Shown in pieces: positions 34,234-42,967 of a stretch of 43,514 nucleotides of DNA. The notes under the pieces are model-generated. The model saw only the letters and a list, made by a program, of their open reading frames with translations. It made no database searches and had not been told where the DNA came from. The translations under genes were made by a program, and so were the position numbers. How positions within the stretch are numbered: the stretch's first letter is position 1; each line of letters begins with the position of its first letter. Source of the DNA: JALJPB01 sp963933115 (GTDB lineage Bacteria > Pseudomonadota > Gammaproteobacteria > Enterobacterales > Alteromonadaceae); contig CAWVSL010000020.1 of assembly GCA_963933115.1 (NCBI GenBank), forward strand, positions 1-43,514, read 5' to 3'.

Positions 34234-35904
34234 TTAGTCTGCCGCACGGCCTTTTTGAGGGAATAAGCCTTTAGGTCGTTTTTGAATAAATAACACTAAT
34301 CCGACTAACACTATGATATTGGCTAATACAGAGCCCGTTATCGGCTCTAAAAACTTGTTAATTGTACCTAACGACATTGCTGCTACTAAGGTTCCCCATA
34401 AGTTACCAACACCTCCAAATACAACCACTAAGAAGGAGTCGATAATATAGGCCTGACCTAAGTTAGGTCCTACGTTAGTTAGTTGACTTAATACAACGCC
34501 TGCAACCCCTGCGATGCCTGAACCTAAACCAAAGGTAATGGCATCTACCCAGTCACTTTTTATACTTAACGCTCTGGCCATTTCACGGTCTTGTGATACG
34601 GCACGGACATGTAAACCCAGTGAGGATTTTTTCAAAATCATTAGTAAGGTGAAGAACACCATTAATGAAAAAATAATAATATATAAACGATTGTAGGTTA
34701 ATGAAAAAACAGGATTAATAACCCAAGAGCCAGTCATCCAATCGGGTGCCTGTACCTGACGGTTAAGTGGTGAAAAAATGGTTCTTACTAATTGCTGTAA
34801 GATTAAAGAAATCCCAAAAGTGGCCAATAACGTTTCTAACGGGCGACCTTTCAAATAACGAATAACACCTCGTTCAATGATGACGCCAACAATGCCGGAC
34901 ACTAAAAAGGCAGCGGGAATAGCCATTAATAATGAATATTCAATTAAATGAGGGAAAGCCAATTGAATAACGTAAGTTGTATATGCACCTAACATCATCA
35001 TTTCACCATGCGCCATGTTAATAACACCCATGACACCAAATGTAATTGTTAAGCCAATCGCCGCTAATAACAATACAGAGCCTAAACTTAAGCCAAAAAA
35101 TATATTTTCAAGATAACCAAACATCTCACGCTTATCTTCAATGGTAATAAGTACTTTAGTTAGTTTATTGGCGAGATCTTGTTCTTCTTTAGTCTTATCT
35201 TTAGTAGGTAAATTATTCAGTACTTTTGTCATCGCATTTTTGACAACTGGTTCCAGTGAGCCTTTAAGTTGGGTAATAGCCACCAGTTTTTCAGGATATG
35301 TTCCATGCTTTAGCTGTTCAGTAAATAGTATTATATTGATTAATTTGCGCACATCTTCGTCTTGTTCAATGATTAGCGAAGATCTAAGGGCGGATAAATT
35401 ACTGGCTGATGGTTTAGATAATATTTGGGTTACTGCATTAAAACGTATGTTTTTATCGGTTGAATCTAAATCTATTTTTGCAAGATAACCTCGAATGGTG
35501 CTGCGAAGCTTATTATTGGTTTTTATTTTTTTTATCTTTGATTTATTAACAGGATTAAAAATTTTATCCGCTAATATATCAGTCAGTAAGTAGGTTTTAT
35601 TTTCACCGACTTCGGCGCGAACAAGGTGTTTGTTTGCTCTAATATAATAGAGTTCACCCGCTAATAAGTACTTTAAGATTTTTCGTATGGTTTGCGTATT
35701 AGTCTGGCTCGCTGTACTCGCTATTTTTTCAACTAGAGTAGGGAGTTTTTTCAGTTTTGTGTTAGGGAGCTCCTGCACTAGTCCAATTAATACTTTTGAC
35801 GGTGTTTTAACCTTAGAGACTGTGTCAGTATTAATAGCTTGGCTGTTTGCTAATGTTTGCCATGATATTATAAAAATGATTAACACAGACATTAGTCGCA
35901 TCAT
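34234..35904 (-). CDS. urtB: Urea ABC transporter permease UrtB with N-terminal domain
   Basis: LivH-family permease. I place the start at ATG 35904: AGAAGG lies eight bases before it and a good signal peptide follows (MMRLMSVLIIFIISWQTLA). The frame itself is open to a GTG at 35949. About 245 mostly helical, Lys-rich periplasmic residues precede the permease part. That part opens with FFGLSLGSVLLLAAIGLTIT and VMGVINMAHGEMMMLGAYT, then eight or so membrane segments ending at KRPKGLFPQKGRAAD. The N-terminal extension is common in proteobacterial UrtB and absent from LivH; its role is unclear. urtA lies about 245 bp upstream with a hairpin between. Confidence 0.92.
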   Translation of the reverse strand: MMRLMSVLIIFIISWQTLANSQAINTDTVSKVKTPSKVLIGLVQELPNTKLKKLPTLVEKIASTASQTNTQTIRKILKYLLAGELYYIRANKHLVRAEVGENKTYLLTDILADKIFNPVNKSKIKKIKTNNKLRSTIRGYLAKIDLDSTDKNIRFNAVTQILSKPSASNLSALRSSLIIEQDEDVRKLINIILFTEQLKHGTYPEKLVAITQLKGSLEPVVKNAMTKVLNNLPTKDKTKEEQDLANKLTKVLITIEDKREMFGYLENIFFGLSLGSVLLLAAIGLTITFGVMGVINMAHGEMMMLGAYTTYVIQLAFPHLIEYSLLMAIPAAFLVSGIVGVIIERGVIRYLKGRPLETLLATFGISLILQQLVRTIFSPLNRQVQAPDWMTGSWVINPVFSLTYNRLYIIIFSLMVFFTLLMILKKSSLGLHVRAVSQDREMARALSIKSDWVDAITFGLGSGIAGVAGVVLSQLTNVGPNLGQAYIIDSFLVVVFGGVGNLWGTLVAAMSLGTINKFLEPITGSVLANIIVLVGLVLFIQKRPKGLFPQKGRAAD

Positions 35905-36107
35905 TGCGTTTACCTTCTGATTAAAAAATGAAATTGGCTTAATCATCACGATGTAAGAGCCAGTCCCATTGAAGTATTGAATAAAATAATAAAAATATAA
36001 TCAAGAAATCATATCTAGTACGCATTTATGAGTACCGAGATTACTTTGACTACTTAGGAGTTAACAGCCAATAAGTCTGAGCTCCCGCATAGTATTATTA
36101 AAATAAA

Positions 36108-36136
36108 CGGCCATTCAATAGAAAATAGAATGACCG
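36108..36136 (-). terminator. Leaky terminator between urtA and urtB
   Basis: Read on the minus strand, CGGTCATTC (36136-36128) pairs with GAATGGCCG (36116-36108), nine pairs with one G-U, followed by TTTATTTTAAT. It lies 14 bases after the urtA stop. It probably lets porin and urtA be expressed above the membrane and enzyme genes, as is usual for binding-protein transporters. Confidence 0.6.
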
Positions 36137-36149
36137 CTTTAGGTATAAC

Positions 36150-37433
36150 TTAGAAGTTTTGACCTGAACATTTACCTGTTTTCACATCAAAGTTTCCACA
36201 GTTAACAGGTGCAGTCCAATCTGAAATAAGGTTTTGAGAGCTAGGTAAAAAATCTGACCATGCATCGCCAATAACTGTATCTGGTGTTGCTGATACAACT
36301 TCAAATTGACCATCTTCTTGAATCTCACCAATGAGTACTGGCTTAGATAAGTGATGGTTAGCATTCATTACGGCAATACCACCAGTTAAGTTAGGTACAG
36401 CAACACCAATAAGTGCTTGTTCAACAGCATCTACATCTGCAGTACCCGCTTTCTCAACTGCTTTTACCCACATTTTAAAACCAATATAAGTCGCTTCCAT
36501 TGGGTCATTTGTGACACGTTTGTCATCACCAATATACTTTTTCCATGCAGCAATAAAGGCTTCATTTTCCTCAGACTCGACACTTTGGAAGTAGTTCCAA
36601 GCAGCTAGGTGACCAACAAGTGGTTTAGTATCAAAACCAGAAAGCTCTTCTTCACCTACAGAAAATGCAATCACTGGAATATCTTCAGCAGAAACACCTT
36701 GGTTACCTAGTTCTTTGTAGAAAGGAATGTTTGCATCACCATTAATGGTAGAAACTACGGCTGTTTTCTTACCAGCAGAACCAAATTTTTTGATGTCTGA
36801 CACGATACCCTGCCAATCAGAGTGACCAAATGGTGTGTAGTTAACCATTATGTCTTCATCTTTAACGCCTTTAGATTGTAAATACGCTTTTAATATTTTG
36901 TTTGTTGTACGAGGATAAACATAATCAGTACCTGCTAATACCCAACGCGTAGCACCCATATCATTCATTAAGTAGTCAACTGCTGGGATAGCTTGTTGAT
37001 TTGGTGCAGCACCGGTATAAAATACGTTTTTAGACGATTCTTCACCTTCATATTGTACTGGATAGAACAATAAACCATTCAATTCTTCAAGTACGGGTAA
37101 CGCAGACTTTCTTGAAACTGATGTCCAACAGCCAAAAATAACGTCTACTTTTTCTTTGGCTAGAAGCTCACGTGTTTTTTCGGCAAATAAAGGCCAGTTA
37201 GACGCAGGGTCAACGACCACTGCTTCAAGCTGTTTACCCAATACACCACCGGCTTTATTTTGTTCTTCAATCATCATCAACACAGTGTCTTTGAGCGTTG
37301 TTTCACTGATCGCCATAGTGCCTGATAAAGAATGTAACACCCCGATTTTAATGGTGTCAGCTGCCATAGCTATCTGTGTTATAAAACCACTGGCTACAAT
37401 TGAGCTAGCGATTAACAATTTTTTAAATTTCAT
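36150..37433 (-). CDS. urtA: Urea ABC transporter substrate-binding protein UrtA
   Basis: 427 residues with a signal peptide (about 1-24, ending AMAADTI). Family phrases: IGVLHSLSGTMAISET, GCWTSVSRKSALPVLEE, GLLFYPVQYEGEE, NYFQSVESEENEAF and the C-terminal Cys pair in NCGNFDVKTGKC. This is the AmiC/UrtA type of periplasmic binding protein, specific for urea or short amides. It starts 28 bp after the porin gene. Confidence 0.96.
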   Translation of the reverse strand: MKFKKLLIASSIVASGFITQIAMAADTIKIGVLHSLSGTMAISETTLKDTVLMMIEEQNKAGGVLGKQLEAVVVDPASNWPLFAEKTRELLAKEKVDVIFGCWTSVSRKSALPVLEELNGLLFYPVQYEGEESSKNVFYTGAAPNQQAIPAVDYLMNDMGATRWVLAGTDYVYPRTTNKILKAYLQSKGVKDEDIMVNYTPFGHSDWQGIVSDIKKFGSAGKKTAVVSTINGDANIPFYKELGNQGVSAEDIPVIAFSVGEEELSGFDTKPLVGHLAAWNYFQSVESEENEAFIAAWKKYIGDDKRVTNDPMEATYIGFKMWVKAVEKAGTADVDAVEQALIGVAVPNLTGGIAVMNANHHLSKPVLIGEIQEDGQFEVVSATPDTVIGDAWSDFLPSSQNLISDWTAPVNCGNFDVKTGKCSGQNF

Positions 37434-37461
37434 AATATTTTCCCTTATAGTGTGTGGTAGA

Positions 37462-38388
37462 TTAGAAAGTGATTAATGCTTCTATTGCAAAAGAATTGAC
37501 ATCAACATCGTTGATTTCATCCAAACGGTATTCAAAAACCATTAATAGATTGTCGTTAACTGAGAAACTTGGTGAGATAGTGAAACCTGTTGCGTCTTCA
37601 TAAATGTCGCCAGAGGCCTCTTTAATTTCCCAATTGTTGTAACGAAGGGTTAAAGCAAAATCTTCAAATGCGTAGTTAGCCATAACTAAATAACCACTCG
37701 CATCACTGCCAGTAAAAACACTGTCTTCTGCTGTATTATATTCAGCTGCTAGTGTTAATGCCCCTGTTGAATAACTCGCCCATGTATTGATTAACTCAAC
37801 GTCCCCATCTTTTGAATAAAAACCTTTAATGGTGATATCATCTGTTGGCATTAAGGCGACCATTGTTTCAATACCCGGATGTTCAGAGTCGGTAGATTGA
37901 GGCCCCGCAAGGTCGTTAACAACAGATATTGCTAATGCATAACCTTCACCCGTGTATATACCTGAAACACCTTGTTGGTAGTAACCATAGAAATAAGGGG
38001 CATAACCAGCACCAGAATATTGAAATAAACCAGTAGGCTCTTCAGTTTCCCAGCCTGAGTAGCTTAAAAACCGACCAGCTTTAACACTAAAGTTATCGCT
38101 TACAGCGTAGGAGATAAATGCTTGTTCAAGGTCAACACCTTCTGCTGCATTTTGGTATTCAATATCAACAGATGCGGTTAGTTTATTGCCAAAGTCATAA
38201 CCTAAGTTTAATTCTACTTGATCAAGACCAGAGTCGTGGGTTGATTCGCCACCGTCTACATCAATAGCTAGATATGACATATCAATAAAGCCACTGACAC
38301 TTAATTTATCATCAGCTTGAGCAGAGGCCGTGCCTAAAGAAAGTAATAATGCTGTTGCTAAAGGAGTTAATTTTGCGAGTGATTTCAT
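37462..38388 (-). CDS. Outer-membrane porin, first gene of the urea operon
   Basis: 308 residues. Signal peptide (about 1-25, ending ASAQADD), then a beta-barrel with alternating strands and a terminal Phe (AIEALITF), the normal signal for outer-membrane assembly. The pattern GRFLSYSGWETEEPTGLFQYSGA is that of the OmpL-like beta-barrel porin-2 group, and porins occur beside urea/short-amide transporters (FmdC in Methylophilus). It probably admits urea into the periplasm. It is the promoter-proximal gene, divergent from the sensor kinase. The 327-bp region between them has an inverted repeat GTTATC/GATAAC (38429-38449) but no clear NtrC or sigma-54 site. Confidence 0.82.
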   Translation of the reverse strand: MKSLAKLTPLATALLLSLGTASAQADDKLSVSGFIDMSYLAIDVDGGESTHDSGLDQVELNLGYDFGNKLTASVDIEYQNAAEGVDLEQAFISYAVSDNFSVKAGRFLSYSGWETEEPTGLFQYSGAGYAPYFYGYYQQGVSGIYTGEGYALAISVVNDLAGPQSTDSEHPGIETMVALMPTDDITIKGFYSKDGDVELINTWASYSTGALTLAAEYNTAEDSVFTGSDASGYLVMANYAFEDFALTLRYNNWEIKEASGDIYEDATGFTISPSFSVNDNLLMVFEYRLDEINDVDVNSFAIEALITF

Positions 38389-38715
38389 GTTTGATTTTCC
38401 ATTAATTTAAAGTTACTAAATGTTTTAGGTTATCTTTTTAATTGATAACTCTTACAACGTGAGGTTATTTACAACTGAGTTAATTATGTCTTTTTAAGTC
38501 AATGAAAAATATTCGTAAAAGCACGCAATAGACTACGTATAACTGCGCATATAAATTGTCTTTAACTTGGGATATGATTATGTTATTTATCGTATAATTA
38601 TTATTTGCTTTGATGTCTCCAAGTCTATTTTTTTGGATTGTGATAGCGACGAAGGCTAAAAATTAAATCAAATCAAATCGAAATTAATCACTCACTTTAG
38701 AGCGAGTTATCTGGT

Positions 38716-41700
38716 ATGCAGTCTAATCAAAAAATATTACCTACTCGTCGTATTTACAACAAACTTGTTGCTAATGAGATGATGGAGGATTTTGCTTTAC
38801 GTTTTACCGCAAGGCGAGCGAGACATTGGTCATTAGGAAGAATTTCCGGAACTGCACTAGGGATTGTCTCATTTTTGGTTTTAGAGGCGATTGGTGGTGC
38901 AATCACACTTAATTATGGCTTTGAAAACTCGGCTTGGGCGATTCTTACAGTCATGCTAGTGGTCTTTTTGACGGGCTTACCTATTAGTTATTATGCCGCT
39001 AAGTACGGTGTCGATATTGATTTGCTTTCTAGAGGTGCAGGGTTTGGCTATATCGGCTCAACCATCGCTTCATTAATTTATGCATCGTTTACCTTCATAT
39101 TTTTTGCACTTGAAGCTGCTATTATGTCAATGGCATTACAAATTTTATTTGGTATCCCCCTGAGCGTAGGTTATGTTATTAGTGCACTCGTTGTTATTCC
39201 AATCGTGACCCATGGCATTGCTTATATCAGCCGTTTTCAAGTATGGACGCAGCCGATATGGATCATTCTTCAATGTTTACCTCTATATTTTGTTTTTACT
39301 CATAATGATAGTCAATTACAGGGCTGGTTGAGTTTTACTGGAGATTCAGGGCAAGAGGAAGGTGGTTTTAATCTACTACTGTTTGGTGGAGCATCGGCAG
39401 TCTTACTTTCTTTAGTCGCACAAATAGGTGAGCAAGTTGATTTTTTGCGTTTTTTACCTGAAAAACCTAAAAAAAATGCTTGGCGCTGGTGGTGTGCATT
39501 AATAGCTGCAGGCCCTGGTTGGATAATATTTGGTGCTTTAAAATTATTTTTAGGCTCGTTTTTAGCCTATTTAGCTTTAAAACAAGGCGTACCTGCAAAT
39601 TTAGCTGACGATCCTGCACATATGTATCAACTAGCTTATAGTTATGTTTTTGATAATTCAGACTTAGTGGTGATTTTTGCCTGTGTTTTTGTGGTGATTT
39701 CGCAATTAAAAATTAATGTGGCCAATGCCTATGCGGGATCGTTGGCTTGGTCCAACTTCTTTTCCCGTGTTACTCACACTCATCCTGGAAGAGTGGTCTG
39801 GATGGTTTTTAATGTTGCTATTGCCTTGTTATTAATGGAATTAGGCATTTATCAAACCATTGAAAGTATGCTGTCGGTATATTCTGTGGTTGTTTTAGCA
39901 TGGCTAAGCTCTGTTGTCGCTGATTTAGTGATTAATAAACCACTGGGTATTAGCCCTAAACATATTGAATTTAAGCGTTCCCACTTATACGACATAAACC
40001 CCGTGGGTGTTGGCTCGATGTTAATTGCATCACTGTTAGGATTTACGGCGCACTTTGGTTGGTATGGTGAAACGATCAAAGCACTAGCGTCTTTTATTGC
40101 CTGTGGCCTGCCTTTTATTACTGTGCCTCTTATTGGATGGCTCACTCAAGGAAAGTTTTATTTAATAGATGCTAATAGAGAAGACATCACTAAAATTACT
40201 CAATGTCATATATGTGAAAATAGCTTTGATCAAGAAGATATGACTTTTTGTCCCGCTTATGGCAAAGCCATTTGTTCTTTATGCTGCAGTTTAGATGTCC
40301 GTTGTGGTGACCAATGCCGAACAGAAGGTACCTTAGCTAAACAATCACATCATTTTTTTAAACGTTTCTTTAGTGACAAGTTATTAAGAAAAATAACCAC
40401 ACCATCAATACACTTTATGGCAGTGACTCTTTTATTAAGCTGTATTTGTGCCGGTATCCTTTTTCTCATTTATATTCAACTGCCAATGGAAAGTGAGGAA
40501 ATCAGACGTGTTTTTGCCAGCACATTAGTCAAAATATTCTTTTTGTTGGTTATCATTATTGGCGTTGTCAGTTGGTTATTTATTTTAGCGCGCAATAGTA
40601 ATGTGCTAGCGCTTAGAGAATTACGTTCGCAAACTAAGGCGCTTGCTAACGAGTTTAGCGCCCATGAAAAAACAGCATTGGCATTACATAATGCCAAAGA
40701 AGTCGCTGAGGCGGCTAATGAAGCAAAGAGTCGCTACCTAGCGGGGTTAAGTCATGAATTAAGAACACCACTGAATGTGTTGTTAGGTTATGCACAGTTA
40801 TTAAGTCAGGATGAGGAATTACCCTTAAGGCAACGAGAGACTTTGGGTATTGTAAAGCGTAACGGTGAGCATTTAGCTGATTTAATTGAGGGGTTATTAG
40901 AAATATCTAAAATTGAGGCTGGTCGAGTTACACTGCAGCGTGACGAATTTAATTTAAAAGTTATTATGCAACAGTTAGTGGAAATGTTTCAAATGCAGGC
41001 AAACCAAAAAGGTATTAAATTTTATTACCTCACTAAAGGACGATTGCCTGATTATGTAGCGGCAGACAAGCAGCGTTTTCGTCAAATATTAATTAATTTA
41101 ATTTCTAATGCTATTAAGTACACCGATCAAGGCTCAATAAATTTTGAGCTGAGTTATCGTAATCAGGTTGCGCATTTTAGTATTGCTGATACAGGTGTTG
41201 GTATCTCTCAAGAAAACCAAAAATTGATTTTTAAACCGTTTGAACAAGTACGCAACACCCATACTAAAGCGATTGGTGGCACAGGATTAGGTTTAACAAT
41301 TTCACGTTCTTTAGCTGAGTTAATGGGGGGAGAGATAACATTATCAAGTGTCTTAGGACAAGGCTCAATATTTAAGTTTCGTTTAATGTTATTGGCTATA
41401 AAACGAGAGAAAAGTGAGCTTGAGTCTTTAAAAACAAAAGTAATCGGTTATGCGGGTCCTCGTCAAACCATATTGGTGGTCGATGACGATAATGATCAAC
41501 GGCACTTAATGGATTATTTACTCGCACCCTTAGGCTTTATTGTCTTAAATACAACAGATGCTAAGCAAGGTTTTGCTTTGTTATCTCAACACCCTGTTGA
41601 TTTAATATTACTTGATGTGTGCATGCCTGATGTTAATGGTTGGCAAATGGTTCAAACTTTACGAGAAAAAAAGTATTTAATGCCAGTAGTAATGGTCTCA

Positions 41701-42087
41701 GCGAATGCACGCGATGCTGAATTTAATTTACAAGCGGAGGGTTACCATAATGATTATGTTGCTAAACCAGTCAACTTTGATAGTTTGTTATGGAAAGTGG
41801 GCCGTTTATTAGAGCTCAGTTGGCAATATCAAAGCCCTCAACAAACTAATTTATTGGTACCTGATAATAATTACTTATCTAAACCATTAGCAAAAGCAAC
41901 AGAATATCAAGCGTTAAAAGCATTAGCCGAAATTGGATACTTATCAGGTTTCAAAGATAAATTTACCGAGTTAAAAGCGGATTTTCATCTCCCTGCGGAT
42001 ATTCAATCACAATTAGTTGAACATCTTGAACTCTGTAATTTTCCAGCCATTATTCAATACCTAAATGAGATTAATCATGAACAGTAA
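38716..42087 (+). CDS. NCS1 permease-histidine kinase hybrid sensor
   Basis: 1123 residues. Residues about 20-485 form a complete NCS1 (cytosine/purine/allantoin) permease with about twelve membrane segments (RARHWSLGRISGTALGI, LLSRGAGFGYIGS, QIGEQVDFLRFLP). An eight-cysteine zinc-finger-like module follows: Cys497, 500, 512, 520, 523, 524, 530 and 534. Then come two more membrane helices (about 563-588 and 601-625), a coiled coil and HisKA with His680 (SHELRTPLN). HATPase (NLISNAIKYT, DTGVGI 825-830, GGTGLGL 854-860) precedes a receiver domain with Asp967 (LLDVCMPD) and Lys1017, and an unassigned ~80-residue helical tail. All catalytic residues are present. The plan resembles CbrA/CrbS (SSSF permease-kinases) with a different transporter family. 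It is divergent from the urea operon and overlaps its response-regulator gene, so it probably senses urea or a related nitrogen compound. Confidence 0.9.
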   Translation: MQSNQKILPTRRIYNKLVANEMMEDFALRFTARRARHWSLGRISGTALGIVSFLVLEAIGGAITLNYGFENSAWAILTVMLVVFLTGLPISYYAAKYGVDIDLLSRGAGFGYIGSTIASLIYASFTFIFFALEAAIMSMALQILFGIPLSVGYVISALVVIPIVTHGIAYISRFQVWTQPIWIILQCLPLYFVFTHNDSQLQGWLSFTGDSGQEEGGFNLLLFGGASAVLLSLVAQIGEQVDFLRFLPEKPKKNAWRWWCALIAAGPGWIIFGALKLFLGSFLAYLALKQGVPANLADDPAHMYQLAYSYVFDNSDLVVIFACVFVVISQLKINVANAYAGSLAWSNFFSRVTHTHPGRVVWMVFNVAIALLLMELGIYQTIESMLSVYSVVVLAWLSSVVADLVINKPLGISPKHIEFKRSHLYDINPVGVGSMLIASLLGFTAHFGWYGETIKALASFIACGLPFITVPLIGWLTQGKFYLIDANREDITKITQCHICENSFDQEDMTFCPAYGKAICSLCCSLDVRCGDQCRTEGTLAKQSHHFFKRFFSDKLLRKITTPSIHFMAVTLLLSCICAGILFLIYIQLPMESEEIRRVFASTLVKIFFLLVIIIGVVSWLFILARNSNVLALRELRSQTKALANEFSAHEKTALALHNAKEVAEAANEAKSRYLAGLSHELRTPLNVLLGYAQLLSQDEELPLRQRETLGIVKRNGEHLADLIEGLLEISKIEAGRVTLQRDEFNLKVIMQQLVEMFQMQANQKGIKFYYLTKGRLPDYVAADKQRFRQILINLISNAIKYTDQGSINFELSYRNQVAHFSIADTGVGISQENQKLIFKPFEQVRNTHTKAIGGTGLGLTISRSLAELMGGEITLSSVLGQGSIFKFRLMLLAIKREKSELESLKTKVIGYAGPRQTILVVDDDNDQRHLMDYLLAPLGFIVLNTTDAKQGFALLSQHPVDLILLDVCMPDVNGWQMVQTLREKKYLMPVVMVSANARDAEFNLQAEGYHNDYVAKPVNFDSLLWKVGRLLELSWQYQSPQQTNLLVPDNNYLSKPLAKATEYQALKALAEIGYLSGFKDKFTELKADFHLPADIQSQLVEHLELCNFPAIIQYLNEINHEQ

Positions 42088-42967
42088 AATGAGTGAAGTT
42101 GTCCTTGTTGTTGATGACTCCCCTGAATCTTTAGGTATGCTCAATGTTGCGTTAAATACACAAGGATATACCGCTTTAGTTGCCTTAAATGGTATTCAGG
42201 CATTAGCCATATGCGAAAAAGTTGAACCCGACGTTATTTTATTAGATGCAGTAATGCCTGAAATGGATGGTTTCGAAACTTGTAAAAGACTTAAAATACT
42301 TTTACCACAAACCCCTATTATTTTTATGACAGGCCTCACTGATGTTGAAGATGTGGTAAAAGGTTTTGAAGCAGGTGGTATTGATTATGTTACCAAACCA
42401 ATATTTCCTGATGAAGTTATTGCTCGCATTAAGACTCATGTGCAAACTGCTAAACAAACATTAAGCGCGCAAAATGCATTAGATCATGCAGGTAAAAATG
42501 TTTTTTGTGTTAATAATAAAGGCCGTTTATCTTGGGCTACTCCTTATGTGCATCAGTTTATAGAGCAAATTTCAGAAAGTAATAATAGTACGTGGGCAAC
42601 TTTAGCTGTTGCTATTGAAAAGTGGTTACTAAGTGAACATGAACAAAATTTAGTGATAAAGACCTTTATTGAGACGATTACTATTTTTTATGAGCGGCAA
42701 CAAGGTGAAATGCATTTATTACGAATAGTTAAAACTAAGCAAGATAAGTTGCCATTCGATTTACAACAAGCGCTGCCTGTGACTAAACGAGAATCTGAAG
42801 TGCTTTATTGGGTCTCATATGGTAAAACGAGTTGGGAAATTTCTCAAATTTTAGTCATGAGTCCAAGAACTGTTAATAAACACTTAGAACAAATATACCG
42901 TAAACTTGGTGTTGATAATCGGACATCAGCGGCCTCAATTTCAATTCGCATCTTAGAAACTAACTAA
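42077..42967 (+). CDS. LuxR-family response regulator, partner of the NCS1 kinase
   Basis: A 296-residue response regulator. Receiver domain (about 1-125) with acidic pair DDS, phospho-Asp in LLDAVMPEMDG and Lys in VTKPIFP. A linker of about 100 residues follows, then a C-terminal LuxR/FixJ helix-turn-helix (LPVTKRESEVLYWVSYGKTS, VNKHLEQIYRKLGV). I place the start at ATG 42077, overlapping the kinase stop by 11 bases; ATG 42065 is a possible upstream start. It should bind DNA when phosphorylated, most simply at the porin-urt promoter, though no target site is recognised. Confidence 0.9.
   Translation: MNSKMSEVVLVVDDSPESLGMLNVALNTQGYTALVALNGIQALAICEKVEPDVILLDAVMPEMDGFETCKRLKILLPQTPIIFMTGLTDVEDVVKGFEAGGIDYVTKPIFPDEVIARIKTHVQTAKQTLSAQNALDHAGKNVFCVNNKGRLSWATPYVHQFIEQISESNNSTWATLAVAIEKWLLSEHEQNLVIKTFIETITIFYERQQGEMHLLRIVKTKQDKLPFDLQQALPVTKRESEVLYWVSYGKTSWEISQILVMSPRTVNKHLEQIYRKLGVDNRTSAASISIRILETN

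Noticed and set aside
38389..38715. Search for a sigma-54 promoter or NtrC sites between porin and sensor kinase genes
   Set aside because: No TGGCAC-N5-TTGCA-like pair or NtrC palindrome was found on either strand, despite the expected nitrogen regulation.
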